A stretch of 36,291 nt of DNA from Brachybacterium nesterenkovii (GCF_900163655.1 NZ_FWFG01000110.1:1-36291); one strand, 5' to 3'. Shown: positions 8,255 to 17,306, counted from the first letter of the stretch. The notes: a model not told the origin generated them from the sequence alone. A program made the numbers and translations.

Positions 8255-9361
8255 TCAGGCCGCCGTCGGCGAGGCCTGCGACTCGACCTTCACCTTGCCG
8301 TCGATGATGTCCTGCTTGAGCTGGTCGACCTCGGTCTTGAGCTCCGCGGGCACCTCGGCGTCGAGATCGTGGTACGGCGCGATGTCCACGCCGCCGTTCT
8401 CGAGCGTGCCGACGTAGGGCTTGTTGTCGAAGGAGTCCTCGGAGGCGGACTTCGTGACGTCCTCGACGGCCGGAGCGATGCCCTTCATGACCGAGGTGAG
8501 GATGAGCTTCTTGGAGGCCGCGTCGTCGACCGACTCGTAGCCGTCGGAGTCGACCCAGACGACCTTGGCGCCGTCGTGCTCCTTGGCGGAGGCCAGGGTG
8601 CCGGAGCCCACGGGACCGGCCACCGGCATGACGATGTCCGCGCCCTGGTCGTAGAAGCCGTCGGAGAGGGCCTTGCCCTTGGACTGATCCTCGAAGTCGC
8701 CGGTGAAGGAGCCCTGCTGCGCGGCCTTGTCCCAGCCGAGGACCTGCACGTTCGTGCCGTGGACCTCGTTGTACTTGGCCACGCCGTCGGCGAAGCCGTC
8801 CATGAAGATCGTGACGGTCGGGATGTTCATGCCGCCGTAAGTGGCGACCTTCCCGGTCTTGGAGGTGCCCGCGGAGACGTACCCGGCGAGGTAGGCGGCC
8901 TGGGCGGTGTCGAAGGAGACGGGCTTGACGTTGGGCAGCTCCACCGGGTTGCCCTGGTCGTCCTGGGCGGTCGAGTCGATGATCGCGAACTTGACGTCGG
9001 GGTTGGCCTCGGCCGAGGTCGCGGTCGCGTTGGCCAGCAGGAAGCCGACCGTGAACACGACGTTGCAGTTGCTGGAGACCAGGTTGTCGATGTTGGGCAC
9101 GAAGTCGGCGTTCGACTTCGACTCCGCGGTCTGGGTCTGGATCTTCAGGTTCTCCTTGGCGGCGTCCAGGCCGTTCTTGCCGGACTCGTTGAACGACTTG
9201 TCGTCGAAGCCGCCCGAGTCGGAGACCATGCAGGCCTTGAAGTCGCCGGAGGCCGAGCCTCCGTCGCTGCCGCCCGAGGCGGAATCGGGGGCGGAGCCGC
9301 AGGCGGCCAGGGCGAGGGCGCCGACTCCGGCGAGAGCGGCGACGCGGGGCAGATGCTTCAC
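8255..9361 (-). CDS. bmpA: BMP-family nucleoside-binding lipoprotein of an ABC importer
   Basis: A 368-residue exported lipoprotein: a short basic N-terminus, a hydrophobic stretch and the lipobox LAAC with the lipidated Cys at 21, then a Ser/Gly-rich linker. The mature part has the Bmp/Med/PnrA features: ACMVSDSGGFDDKSFNESG, a pattern for nucleoside binding, FAIIDSTAQ, and GGMNIPTVTIFMDGFADGV. PnrA-like proteins of this family bind purine and pyrimidine nucleosides outside the membrane. The GTG at 9361 follows GGAGG by six bases. An in-frame extension upstream exists but would bury the signal peptide, so I reject it. It lies first in the importer unit, followed by a hairpin, as is typical for a binding protein needed in excess. 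Confidence 0.9.
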   Translation of the reverse strand: MKHLPRVAALAGVGALALAACGSAPDSASGGSDGGSASGDFKACMVSDSGGFDDKSFNESGKNGLDAAKENLKIQTQTAESKSNADFVPNIDNLVSSNCNVVFTVGFLLANATATSAEANPDVKFAIIDSTAQDDQGNPVELPNVKPVSFDTAQAAYLAGYVSAGTSKTGKVATYGGMNIPTVTIFMDGFADGVAKYNEVHGTNVQVLGWDKAAQQGSFTGDFEDQSKGKALSDGFYDQGADIVMPVAGPVGSGTLASAKEHDGAKVVWVDSDGYESVDDAASKKLILTSVMKGIAPAVEDVTKSASEDSFDNKPYVGTLENGGVDIAPYHDLDAEVPAELKTEVDQLKQDIIDGKVKVESQASPTAA

Positions 9362-9437
9362 GGGGGTCCTCCAGGGACGTGCGAGGGGCTGGTCCCGGGG
9401 GTCCGTCATCGGCATGCCCGGGCGGGATCGGGGATCA

Positions 9438-9455
9438 GGGTCTGAGACTAGACCC
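9438..9455 (-). promoter_or_regulatory. Palindrome in the bmpA upstream region, possible operator
   Basis: GGGTCT and AGACCC form a 6-base inverted repeat around a six-base centre, about 77 bases upstream of the bmpA GTG. On the reverse strand it contains TAGTCT, a -10-like hexamer, so a repressor bound here would cover the promoter. No regulator gene is in view. This is a suggestion only. Confidence 0.25.
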
Positions 9456-9546
9456 GTCGACGCCTCCGCGGACGGGACCGGGGGTCCGGGCCGACAACCG
9501 TTATGACACCGAGACCCAGATGCCTCCGGGACCCGCGATGCCCGGC

Positions 9547-10806
9547 TCAGCCGAGCGGGAGGTCGCGGTGGACGCACACCCCGGCGAGCAGCGCGGCGCC
9601 GATGCCGATCGCGCGCTCGTCGATTTCGAAGTCGCCCATGTGGAGGTCGTAGGTGCGTCCCCCGGGCGCGCGCGTCCCGAGCCGCGCCAGGGCCCCGGGG
9701 ACCTTCTCGAGGTACCAGGCGAAGTCCTCGCCGCCGAGGGACTGGCGCGCGGAGTCGACGCGGTCGCGCCCGTACGCCGAGGTCACCGCGTCCTCGAGCA
9801 GGCGCACGCTCAGGGGGTCGTTGGAGACCGGCGGGACGCCGCGGTCGTGGCGGACGTCCGCGCGCACGCCCCAGGCGTGGGCGATGTCGGCGACGATCGT
9901 CTCCATCAGCTCCTCCGCGCGGTCCCATGCCTCGTGGTCCAGGCAGCGCAGGGTCCCCTCGAGGGTGCCCGACGAGGGGATCGCGTTGAAGGCGCTGCCC
10001 GCATGGACGCTGCCCCACGTGAGGTTCACGCCGCTGCGCGGATCCATGCGCCGGGTGAGCGCGGCGGGCAGCTGCGTGATGATCTGCCCCATCGCGTAGA
10101 CGAGGTCCTGCGTGAGGTGGGGCCGGGAGGTGTGCCCGCCGTGGCCGCTGAGGTCGATGCGCACGGGATCGGTCGCCGAGGTGATCGGGCCGGGCTTGAG
10201 CCCCACGTGCCCCACGTCGACGCCCGGGTCGCAGTGCAGGGCGAAGATCGAGTCGAGGCCCTCGGCGACGCCCGCCTCGATCATCTCCAGAGCTCCGCAG
10301 GGGTGGCGCTCCTCCGAGGGCTGGAAGACCAGGCGGACCGTGCGGGGCAGGAGACCGCGGGAGGCCGCCTCCGTGAGCGCCATCGCCGCTCCGAGCACGG
10401 CGGCCATGTGCACGTCGTGGCCGCAGGCGTGGGAGACGCCGTCGACGCGCGAGCGGTAGGGCAGGTCGGTCAGCTCGGGGATCGCGAGCGCGTCCATATC
10501 GGCGCGCAGGCCGACGGGCGCCAGGCCCGCATCGGCCCCCGGGATATCGCAGTGCAGCCCGGTGCGGGGCATGAGCACCGGATCCAGCCCCAGAGCCTCG
10601 AGGCGCTCGGCGATGTACGCGGTGGTCGCGTGCTCGGCGTGACTGGGCTCGGGGTGCGCGTGGAGGTGGCGGCGGATCGCCCGCAGCTCCTCGGAGCGCT
10701 GCTCGATCACCGTGCGGAGGAGGCCGTCCGCCCCGAGCAGCGCCGCGCGCGATTCCGCAGCCGCGCGCGATTCCGCACCGGTCTGCATCGCGGAGGTGCT
10801 CGTCAT
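9547..10806 (-). CDS. M20-family amidohydrolase (hippurate hydrolase/N-acyl amino acid deacylase type)
   Basis: A 419-residue metal-dependent amidohydrolase of the M20D group. The metal site is visible: HACGHDVH (C128, H130), the catalytic Glu pair in QPSEE (162-166), HCDPGVDVGH, the dimerisation-domain GHGGHTSRPH, and GGEDFAWYLE near the C-terminus. Family members cleave N-acyl amino acids, hippurate, indole-acetyl amino acids or related amides in the cytosol; the substrate cannot be told here. The ATG at 10806 follows GAGGAAGGGACGGGAC; the frame is open further upstream but overlaps the preceding gene. The N-terminal 20 residues include a duplicated AESRAA from a short DNA repeat and are probably disordered. 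The gene follows the mannose-1-phosphate guanylyltransferase by 64 bases and may be co-transcribed with it. Confidence 0.88.
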   Translation of the reverse strand: MTSTSAMQTGAESRAAAESRAALLGADGLLRTVIEQRSEELRAIRRHLHAHPEPSHAEHATTAYIAERLEALGLDPVLMPRTGLHCDIPGADAGLAPVGLRADMDALAIPELTDLPYRSRVDGVSHACGHDVHMAAVLGAAMALTEAASRGLLPRTVRLVFQPSEERHPCGALEMIEAGVAEGLDSIFALHCDPGVDVGHVGLKPGPITSATDPVRIDLSGHGGHTSRPHLTQDLVYAMGQIITQLPAALTRRMDPRSGVNLTWGSVHAGSAFNAIPSSGTLEGTLRCLDHEAWDRAEELMETIVADIAHAWGVRADVRHDRGVPPVSNDPLSVRLLEDAVTSAYGRDRVDSARQSLGGEDFAWYLEKVPGALARLGTRAPGGRTYDLHMGDFEIDERAIGIGAALLAGVCVHRDLPLG

Positions 10807-10870
10807 GTCCCGTCCCTTCCTCGCCCGCGACCCGGGGGCGAGGTCCGTCCACGGGCGGGCCGGGGACTCC

Positions 10871-12172
10871 TCAGCGCAGCTCGCCCCGGCCAATCGCCTC
10901 GAGGAGGTCTCCGAGGGCCGAGAGGTCCTGCGCCCGGGCGTCGCCCAGCACCAGCAGGGCGTCGTCCGTGTCGACGACGCTCACGCCGTCGACGCCCACG
11001 AGGGCCACCAGACGACCCGGGGAACCGTACACCGTCGCCCGGGCGCCGACGGCGACCGTCTCAGCGCCACCGAGGGAGACCACGTCCTGGCCGCCCCCCG
11101 TCGGCGCGTCCTCTCCTCCCGGTCCGCGCAGCTGCCGGGCCAGCGCCGCGAAGTCGCCCACGTCGTCCCAGCCGAAGGAGCCGGGGACGACCGCGACGCG
11201 ACCGGCGGCCGCGAGCGGCTCGGCGAGCGCATGGTCGATCGAGATCCGCGTCAGCGTCGGCCACACCCGCTCGAGGGTCTCGGCCCCCCGCTCGTCGGCC
11301 CTTGCGGCCGCGAGGGCCGCGGCGATCTCGCGCGCCCCTGCGGCCAGTGTCGGCAGCTGCTCGGCGAGGGCGTCGAGCAGCACCTGCGCGCGCACGACGA
11401 ACATGCCCGCGTTCCAGCGGAAGCGACCGCTGGCGACGAACGCCTCGGCCGTCTCGCGGTCGGGCTTCTCGACGAAGCGCACCACGGGCAGCGCCCCGAC
11501 GGACCGCAGCCGGTCGGCGAGTGCGGCGTCGCCGCCAGGTGCCGCTCCCCCGGGCCGCGCCGACGCGAGGCTCGCGCCTCCCTGCGCGGCACAGGCCCCA
11601 TCGGCCTCGGCGTCGGCGGTCTCGATGTAGCCGAAGCCGGTGGCGGGTCCGGTCGGCTCGATCCCGATCGTGACCAGCATGCCGAGCTCGGCGGCGGCGC
11701 GGGCCCGCTCGACGGCCTCGGCGAACGCCGCCGTGTCCTCCACAAGGTGGTCCGCCGCGAAGGATCCGATCACCGCATCGGGATCCTCGCGCAGCGCGAC
11801 GGCGGCCGCCAGAGCGATCGCGGGCATCGAGTTGCGCGGCGACGGCTCCGCGAACACCCGGGCGCGCTCCCCCAGCTGCTCGCGCACCGCGGCCTCATGG
11901 ACAGCGCCGGTGACGACGATCGGGGGCCGGTCGGCCAGCGGTGCGACGCGCTCGATCGTCTGCTGGAGGAGGGATGAGCCCGTCCCCGTCAGGTCGAGGA
12001 GGAACTTCGGGCGCGCCCGGCGGGACAGGGGCCACAGCCGCGTGCCGGCGCCGCCGGCGGGGACGATCGGGACGAACGGCGCCCGGCCGCGGCGAGCACC
12101 CGGTGCCCCGGCACCGCGGGCGGCAGGGTCGGCGGCGGCGACGGATCCGGCGGAGGGGTCGACGGGAGGCAT
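10871..12172 (-). CDS. manC: Mannose-1-phosphate guanylyltransferase (GDP-mannose pyrophosphorylase)
   Basis: A 433-residue nucleotidyltransferase that makes GDP-mannose from GTP and mannose-1-phosphate for glycolipid, glycan or polysaccharide synthesis. Key motifs are PAGGAGTRLWPLSRRARPKFLLDL (nucleotide binding, about 38-61), FVEKPDRETA, RFRWNAGMFV and SFGWDDVGDF. It lacks the extra C-terminal phosphomannose isomerase domain of bifunctional enzymes. The first ~32 residues are an Ala/Gly/Pro-rich tail not found in typical homologues. There is no Shine-Dalgarno sequence before the ATG at 12172; instead TAGCCT lies six bases upstream, which suggests a leaderless mRNA. An Ala/Gly-rich insert near residues 183-210 is also unusual. 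Confidence 0.88.
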   Translation of the reverse strand: MPPVDPSAGSVAAADPAARGAGAPGARRGRAPFVPIVPAGGAGTRLWPLSRRARPKFLLDLTGTGSSLLQQTIERVAPLADRPPIVVTGAVHEAAVREQLGERARVFAEPSPRNSMPAIALAAAVALREDPDAVIGSFAADHLVEDTAAFAEAVERARAAAELGMLVTIGIEPTGPATGFGYIETADAEADGACAAQGGASLASARPGGAAPGGDAALADRLRSVGALPVVRFVEKPDRETAEAFVASGRFRWNAGMFVVRAQVLLDALAEQLPTLAAGAREIAAALAAARADERGAETLERVWPTLTRISIDHALAEPLAAAGRVAVVPGSFGWDDVGDFAALARQLRGPGGEDAPTGGGQDVVSLGGAETVAVGARATVYGSPGRLVALVGVDGVSVVDTDDALLVLGDARAQDLSALGDLLEAIGRGELR

Positions 12173-12178
12173 GCCCGC

Positions 12179-12184
12179 AGGCTA
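12179..12184 (-). promoter_or_regulatory. -10-like element directly before manC (leaderless transcript candidate)
   Basis: TAGCCT on the reverse strand ends six bases before the A of the manC ATG. With the normal -10 to start distance, transcription would begin at the start codon itself. The lack of a ribosome binding site agrees with this. No -35 is obvious. Confidence 0.4.
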
Positions 12185-12216
12185 TCCCGGCCCCCGCCTC
12201 CGCGCCGCCCCTGCCT

Positions 12217-12232
12217 GCACCGGTGCTAGGGT
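12217..12232 (+). promoter_or_regulatory. Extended -10-like promoter element for sdhCDAB
   Basis: TGC-TAGGGT forms an extended -10 (TGN then TAnnnT) in the divergent manC/sdhC region, immediately after the 10-base palindrome GCACCGGTGC. It would give a leader of roughly 205 bases before sdhC. I see no clear -35 and no other gene in that leader. Confidence 0.35.
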
Positions 12233-12445
12233 GGCAGGGCCCCATCCGGGTCCGGCCGCCCCGCCGGATCCGACCGCCGCAGCGGTGCCCGGGCGGCCCT
12301 CGGACCGTCTCCCGCACCGCCCGGCGATCGCGGAACAGGACCGACCGACGACGTTCGCAGCCCCGCCCTCGGTGCAGCGCCCCGCGCGACGTCCCCGCCC
12401 GCGAGCTGTCCGTCGTCATCCCGCCTGTCCCCTCTGGAGGCCTCC

Positions 12446-12823
12446 GTGGCATCTGCGCAGTCCGGCACGCTCTACCGTGGGCGTGAGGGCATGTGGTCCT
12501 GGGTCGCTCACCGCATCTCGGGAATGCTCATCTTCCTCTTCCTCCTCGTGCACGTCCTCGACACCGCCCTCGTGCGGGTGTCGCCCGCGGCGTACAACGA
12601 GGTCATCGGCCACTACAAGCTGCTGGTGTTCGGCTTCGGGGAGATCGGCCTGGTCGGCGCGATCCTCTTCCACGCGCTGAACGGCCTGCGGATCATCCTC
12701 GTGGACTTCTGGTCGCAGGGCGCGCGCCGCCAGCGCATGCTCTTGTGGGCCGTCGTCGCCGTGTGGATCGTCCTCATGCTCGGCTTCGTGCCGCGCCAGC
12801 TCATGCACATGTTCGGAGCGTGA
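12446..12823 (+). CDS. sdhC: Succinate dehydrogenase cytochrome b556 subunit
   Basis: A 125-residue membrane anchor of complex II with three hydrophobic helices (about 21-43, 60-82 and 98-118). It shows the family pattern WSWVAHRISGMLIF, then LLVHVLD, with a candidate haem-ligating His in the first helix. Together with SdhD it binds haem b and quinone and holds the catalytic SdhAB pair to the membrane. The GTG at 12446 is preceded by TGGAGG at five bases. The stop overlaps the sdhD ATG by one base (TGATG). Gene order C-D-A-B is the usual one. Confidence 0.92.
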   Translation: MASAQSGTLYRGREGMWSWVAHRISGMLIFLFLLVHVLDTALVRVSPAAYNEVIGHYKLLVFGFGEIGLVGAILFHALNGLRIILVDFWSQGARRQRMLLWAVVAVWIVLMLGFVPRQLMHMFGA

Positions 12824-13284
12824 TGACCATGACGTCTGCATCCCCCACCCGCATCCCCGAGCCCACCACGCGCTACCGCCGCACCGGCCAGCGCGGCATC
12901 AACACCGAGATGCTGTCGTGGCTGTTCATGCGCGCCTCGGGCGTGCTGCTCGTGCTCCTCGTCCTCGGCCACCTGTTCGTGAACCTGTGGCTCGACACCG
13001 GCGTGCAGCGGATCGACTTCGCGTTCGTCGCCGGCAAGTGGACCTCGCCGTTCTGGCAGACATGGGACCTGCTCATGCTGTGGCTGGCGATGATCCACGG
13101 CGGCAACGGCGTGCGCACGATCATCAACGACTACGCGCGCTCGCCGCGGACGCGCCTCGTGCTCAAGGGCCTGCTCTACCTCGCCTCGACCATCACGATC
13201 GTGCTGGGCACCCTCGTCATCTTCACCTTCGATCCGTGCCCGGCCGGTGCCGATCCGAGCCTCCTCCCCAGCATCTGCAAGTGA
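12823..13284 (+). CDS. sdhD: Succinate dehydrogenase hydrophobic membrane anchor subunit
   Basis: A 153-residue second anchor subunit of complex II. It has three membrane helices (about 37-55, 80-98 and 115-140), with FMRASGVLLVLLVLGHLFVNLWLD holding a candidate haem or quinone His, then MIHGGNGVRTIINDY. The ATG at 12823 overlaps the sdhC stop. A second ATG two codons later (12829) is equally possible; GGAG lies four bases before the first. The C-terminal tail carries two Cys of unknown meaning. The frame upstream of 12823 is a shadow inside sdhC. Confidence 0.9.
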   Translation: MTMTSASPTRIPEPTTRYRRTGQRGINTEMLSWLFMRASGVLLVLLVLGHLFVNLWLDTGVQRIDFAFVAGKWTSPFWQTWDLLMLWLAMIHGGNGVRTIINDYARSPRTRLVLKGLLYLASTITIVLGTLVIFTFDPCPAGADPSLLPSICK

Positions 13285-13304
13285 CCCAGGAGTTCTGACC
13301 CCCG

Positions 13305-15077
13305 ATGCAGACACATACCTATGACGTGGTGATCGTCGGCGCCGGCGGCGCCGGGATGCGCGCGGCCCTCGAGTCAAGCACGCGCGCCCACACCGCGGTG
13401 CTCACCAAGCTCTACCCGACCCGGTCCCACACCGGTGCGGCCCAGGGCGGCATGTGCGCCGCCCTCGCCAACGTCGAGGAGGACAACTGGGAGTGGCACA
13501 CCTACGACACCGTCAAGGGCGGCGACTACCTGGTGGACCAGGACGCCGCCGAGGTGATGGCCAAGGAGGCCATCGACGCGGTGCTCGACCTGGAGAAGAT
13601 GGGCCTGCCGTTCAACCGCACGCCCGAGGGCCGCATCGACCAGCGCCGCTTCGGCGGGCACACGCGCGAGCACGGCGAGGCGCCGGTGCGCCGCGCCTGC
13701 TACGCGGCCGACCGCACGGGCCACATGATCCTGCAGACCCTCTACCAGAACTGCGTCAAGCAGGACGTCGCGTTCTTCAACGAGTTCTACGTGCTCGACG
13801 TGCTCATGACGGGCGACCCCCGCACCGACGAGGACGTGCGCGCGGCCGGCGTCGTCGCCTACGAGCTCGCGACCGGCGAGATCCACGTGTTCCGCGCCAA
13901 GTCGGTGGTCTTCGCCTCCGGCGGCTTCGGGAAGATGTTCAAGACCACCTCGAACGCGCACACGCTGACCGGCGACGGCCCGGCGATGGCGCTGCGCCGG
14001 GGCATCCCGCTCGAGGACATGGAGTTCTTCCAGTTCCATCCGACAGGCCTCGCGGGCCTCGGCATCCTCCTGTCCGAGGCGGCCCGCGGCGAGGGCGGCA
14101 TCCTCCGCAACGCTCAGATGGAGCGCTTCATGGAGCGCTACGCCCCGACGCTGAAGGACCTCGCCCCGCGCGACGTCGTGGCGCGCGCGATGGCCAACGA
14201 GGTCCGCGAGGGACGCGGCTGCGGCCCCAACAAGGACTACGTGCTGCTGGACCTCACGCACCTCGAGCCCGCGCACATCGACGCCAAGCTCCCGGACATC
14301 ACCGAGTTCGCCCGCACCTACCTGGGCGTCGAGCCGTACACCGAGCCGGTCCCCGTCTTCCCGACGGCCCACTACGGCATGGGCGGCATCCCCACGAACA
14401 TCCGGGGCGAGGTGTTGCGCAACGAGTCCGACGTGATCCCCGGGCTGTACGCCGCGGGCGAGGTCGCGTGCGTGAGCGTCCACGGCGGCAACCGCCTGGG
14501 CACCAACTCGCTGCTGGACATCAACGTGTTCGGCCGCCGCGCCGGCATCGTCGCCGCCGAGCACGCCCAGGAGGTGGAGATCGCCGAGCTCCCCGAGGGC
14601 TCCGAGATCCCCACCGTGGACCTCCTCGAGCGCCTGCGCGATCGTCCGGCCACCACCGACCGCATCGCCGACATCCGCCGCGACCTGCAGGAGACCATGG
14701 ACGCCAACGTCCAGGTTTTCCGCACCGACGAGACCTGCCGGACGGCTCTGGCGGACATCGCGGAGCTCAAGCGCCGCTACGAGACGGTGGCCGTGCAGGA
14801 CAAGGGCCGCCGCTACAACCTCGACCTCCTCGAGGCCGTCGAGCTGGGCTTCCTGCTCGACCTCGCCGAGGTCGTCGCGCTCGGGGCGCTGGCCCGTCGC
14901 GAGTCCCGCGGCGGCCACTTCCGCGAGGACTACGACAAGCGCGACGACGCGAACTTCCTGTGGCACACGATGGCCTACCGCACCCTCGACGGCCAGGGCG
15001 AGGAGGGCACGTCCCTGCGCCTGGGCACCAAGCCCGTCGTGATCACCCGCTACGAGCCCAAGGAGCGCACCTTCTGA
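13305..15077 (+). CDS. sdhA: Succinate dehydrogenase flavoprotein subunit
   Basis: A 590-residue FAD protein that oxidises succinate to fumarate on the cytoplasmic side of the membrane. GAGGAG (12-17) is the FAD dinucleotide-binding loop, and SHTGAAQGG places the covalent-FAD His at 42. Active-site segments FQFHPTG, RGEGG and [13 protein letters not shown] follow, and the C-terminal capping region ends in [11 protein letters not shown]. Length matches the family. AGGAG lies about 12 bases before the ATG, slightly long. The stop shares one base with the sdhB ATG. Confidence 0.96.
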   Translation: MQTHTYDVVIVGAGGAGMRAALESSTRAHTAVLTKLYPTRSHTGAAQGGMCAALANVEEDNWEWHTYDTVKGGDYLVDQDAAEVMAKEAIDAVLDLEKMGLPFNRTPEGRIDQRRFGGHTREHGEAPVRRACYAADRTGHMILQTLYQNCVKQDVAFFNEFYVLDVLMTGDPRTDEDVRAAGVVAYELATGEIHVFRAKSVVFASGGFGKMFKTTSNAHTLTGDGPAMALRRGIPLEDMEFFQFHPTGLAGLGILLSEAARGEGGILRNAQMERFMERYAPTLKDLAPRDVVARAMANEVREGRGCGPNKDYVLLDLTHLEPAHIDAKLPDITEFARTYLGVEPYTEPVPVFPTAHYGMGGIPTNIRGEVLRNESDVIPGLYAAGEVACVSVHGGNRLGTNSLLDINVFGRRAGIVAAEHAQEVEIAELPEGSEIPTVDLLERLRDRPATTDRIADIRRDLQETMDANVQVFRTDETCRTALADIAELKRRYETVAVQDKGRRYNLDLLEAVELGFLLDLAEVVALGALARRESRGGHFREDYDKRDDANFLWHTMAYRTLDGQGEEGTSLRLGTKPVVITRYEPKERTF

Positions 15078-15847
15078 TGAGCACCGCAGTGCAGGAGCAC
15101 GACGCCGCCGCGCAGCCCCAGGCCGCGGAGATCCCCTCGTTCGAGGTCACGCTGCGCATCGCGCGCTTCGACCCCGAGGCCGCGGACCCCAGGCCCCGCT
15201 GGGAGGACTTCACCCTCACCATGCACGGCACGGACCGCGTGCTCGACGCCCTCCACGAGATCAAGTGGCATCTGGACGGCTCGCTGTCCTTCCGCCGCTC
15301 GTGCGCCCACGGCGTGTGCGGCTCGGACGCGATGCGCATCAACGGCCGCAACCGCCTGGCGTGCAAGACCCTGCTCAAGGACCTGAACCTGAACAAGCCG
15401 ATCACGGTCGAGCCGATCAAGGGCCTGCCCGTCGAGAAGGACCTGATCGTGGACATGGAGCCGTTCTTCGACTCCTACCGGGAGGTCATGCCCTTCCTCG
15501 TGGCCAGCGGCCAGGAGCCAAGCCGGGAGCGCCTGCAGAGCGCCGAGCAGCGCGAGCGCTTCGACGACACGACCAAGTGCATCCTGTGCGCGGCGTGCAC
15601 CTCCTCGTGCCCGGTGTTCTGGACCGACGGGCAGTACTTCGGGCCGGCCGCGATCGTCAACGCGCACCGCTTCATCTTCGACTCGCGCGATGATGCCGGC
15701 GAGCAGCGTCTGCAGATCCTGAACTCGAAGGAGGGAGTGTGGCGCTGCCGCACGACCTTCAACTGCTCGGAGGCCTGCCCCCGCGGCATCGAGGTCACCA
15801 AGGCCATCGCCGAGGTCAAGCAGGCGGTCATCACCGGCCGCGTCTGA
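15077..15847 (+). CDS. sdhB: Succinate dehydrogenase iron-sulfur subunit
   Basis: A 256-residue electron-transfer subunit of complex II carrying three Fe-S clusters. The [2Fe-2S] site reads SCAHGVCGSDAMRINGRNRLAC, with Asp in place of the third Cys, a substitution known in the family. CILCAACTSSCP binds the [4Fe-4S] cluster, and the later Cys in CRTTFNCSEACPRGI complete the [3Fe-4S] cluster. The ATG overlaps the sdhA stop by one base. A strong hairpin 34 bases after the stop ends the operon. Confidence 0.95.
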   Translation: MSTAVQEHDAAAQPQAAEIPSFEVTLRIARFDPEAADPRPRWEDFTLTMHGTDRVLDALHEIKWHLDGSLSFRRSCAHGVCGSDAMRINGRNRLACKTLLKDLNLNKPITVEPIKGLPVEKDLIVDMEPFFDSYREVMPFLVASGQEPSRERLQSAEQRERFDDTTKCILCAACTSSCPVFWTDGQYFGPAAIVNAHRFIFDSRDDAGEQRLQILNSKEGVWRCRTTFNCSEACPRGIEVTKAIAEVKQAVITGRV

Positions 15848-15881
15848 TCACGCCGCGGGACTGCGCCGCCCGGTCGGTCCC

Positions 15882-15923
15882 CGCGAGGGCCCCGTCGATC
15901 CTGCGATCGCCGGGGCCCTCGCG
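15882..15923 (+). terminator. Hairpin after sdhCDAB
   Basis: CGCGAGGGCCCCG pairs perfectly with its complement (13 base pairs), and the loop holds a further CGATC/GATCG stem. It lacks a T-run but lies where the sdh transcript should end. Confidence 0.7.
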
Positions 15924-15947
15924 CATGCGGACCAGAATTAGCCGCCC

Positions 15948-16017
15948 GCCGCTCGCGCGGTGCCGTCCGATCGTTCCCGCCCCAGGGCCCGGCCGCTCGC
16001 GCGGTGCCGTCCGATCG
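15948..16017. repeat. Two perfect 26-base direct repeats at 44-base spacing
   Basis: The 26 bases at 15948-15973 recur unchanged at 15992-16017; the unit starts GCCGCTCGCGCGG and ends CCGTCCGATCG. They lie between the sdh hairpin and the next promoter-like element. No other copy was noticed in the window. Confidence 0.8.
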
Positions 16018-16052
16018 GTCGCCCCGCTCAGGGGTGCCCGATGCCGGGCCCC

Positions 16053-16058
16053 TACACT
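16053..16058 (+). promoter_or_regulatory. -10-like element before the 371-residue gene
   Basis: TACACT lies 64 bases before the ATG at 16122 and just after the direct repeats. No good -35 is visible. Confidence 0.3.
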
Positions 16059-16121
16059 GCGGGCACGGTCCCCGTCACGGGGACATGCACTCGGCATCGT
16101 CCGGATCGTCTGGAGGCTCCC

Positions 16122-17237
16122 ATGGCACGCCGCCCCGCCCTCTCCCCTGCCGCCGTGCGCGCGGCCGATCCCCGGCCCGTCCTCCGCCGCGCGGCTGTGT
16201 CGCTGCAGATCGGCGCCGAGGTCCGCACGGTCCTCCCCCAGGCGCCTCGCCGCCCCTCCCCGGAGGACCTGCTGTTCCTGGCGCGCGTCCTCGCCCAGGA
16301 CGCGGTGCGCGCGGAGTTCGTGCGGGAGGGCCTGGACGCGATCGCGGTGCCCGAGGGCTTCAGCCGGGCCGACCTCGCGACCGCCGACCTCCTCGCGGAC
16401 CGCGACTACCTGGCCTTCATGGATCGCACGCTAGCCGTGCTCGACGTCCGGGCGGATGCGCCGAGCGCCCGCGAGGCGCGCGCGGTCGCCCTGTCCCCGA
16501 GCTCGGCCGATGCGCACGGCTTCACGCTCGAGGCGACCAGCACGCTCGCCTCCTACCTCGTGGACGCCGCGGCCCGGCTGCAGGGCGTGCCCGACAGGCC
16601 CGCCGACCGCGAGATCTTCGCCGAGACCCAGCAGCGCCTGCTCCGCGACGGCGCGCGCGAGACGCTCAGCGCGCTGGTCACGGCGCCGCAGGAGCTGCGC
16701 TGGGCGATGGCCTCGCGACGCCGCATCGCCGAGGGCGCGGCCGACGCCGCGACGGGCGGCCCCGCGCAGGCGGCGGACGAAGGAGCTGGCATCGGCACGA
16801 CCGGGGCGGCGGGCGCCGCCGCGGGCGGCGAGAGCATCCGCATCCCTCGGTTCTTCGGGGCCGAGCAGGCGCGGCCGCGGCAGGGCGGTGCGGCCAGCGG
16901 CACCGGTCCGAGTGGCCGGGAGCGGAAGGAGCGGGAGCGCTGGCGCCCCTCCGACGTGCGGCGCGTGCTCGACCTCGCCGACTCCGCCCGGGGCGTGGCC
17001 GACTCGGCCAAGGGATTCCTCGAGACCGAGCAGGGCCGCGCGGCGCTGGACCTGCTGAAGAAGGGCTCGGCGGCCGTCGCCGAGCGCGCCGCGCGCACCA
17101 GCGGCACCTCTTCAGCCACCAGCACGGGCAGCGGGACGGGCACGAGCAGCAGCACAGGTGACAGCACGGGCAGTGGCACGGGGAGCACGAGCAGCGGCGC
17201 GGGAGCAGACAGCACCGGTTCGACCGGCGGCTCCTGA
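16122..17237 (+). CDS. Unrecognised protein with a Ser/Thr/Gly-rich C-terminal tail
   Basis: I do not recognise this 371-residue protein. The ATG follows TGGAGG by six bases, which fixes the start; the open frame upstream is non-coding. Residues 1-205 are Ala/Leu/Arg-rich and look helical, without a signal peptide, membrane segment or catalytic motif I can name. Residues 205-275 are Gly/Ala-rich and disordered. A short basic helical segment (about 267-325: RERKERERW, VRRVLDLADSARGVADSAKGFLETEQGRAALDLLKK) resembles an amphipathic helix. The last ~45 residues are almost pure Ser, Thr and Gly, encoded by repetitive DNA (17120-17215). It stands alone between the sdh terminator and a convergent nuclease gene. 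Codon use looks native. Confidence 0.7.
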   Translation: MARRPALSPAAVRAADPRPVLRRAAVSLQIGAEVRTVLPQAPRRPSPEDLLFLARVLAQDAVRAEFVREGLDAIAVPEGFSRADLATADLLADRDYLAFMDRTLAVLDVRADAPSAREARAVALSPSSADAHGFTLEATSTLASYLVDAAARLQGVPDRPADREIFAETQQRLLRDGARETLSALVTAPQELRWAMASRRRIAEGAADAATGGPAQAADEGAGIGTTGAAGAAAGGESIRIPRFFGAEQARPRQGGAASGTGPSGRERKERERWRPSDVRRVLDLADSARGVADSAKGFLETEQGRAALDLLKKGSAAVAERAARTSGTSSATSTGSGTGTSSSTGDSTGSGTGSTSSGAGADSTGSTGGS

Positions 17238-17286
17238 TCCGCACACCGCCCGGCCCCTGGTCGCCGCGCCTGGGGCTCACGGTGAC

Positions 17287-17306
17287 CGCGGCACGGCGGT
17301 GCCGCG
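17287..17306. terminator. Small hairpin between convergent genes
   Basis: CGCGGCAC and GTGCCGCG form an 8-base-pair stem with a GGCG loop, 50 bases after the 371-residue gene and 49 bases after the end of the convergent nuclease gene. It could serve either strand. Confidence 0.35.

Noticed and set aside
8255-10852. An 865-residue fusion upstream of BmpA
   Set aside because: The extra N-terminal part is a shadow frame of the M20 gene; the GTG at 9361 has a good ribosome binding site and gives a proper lipoprotein signal.
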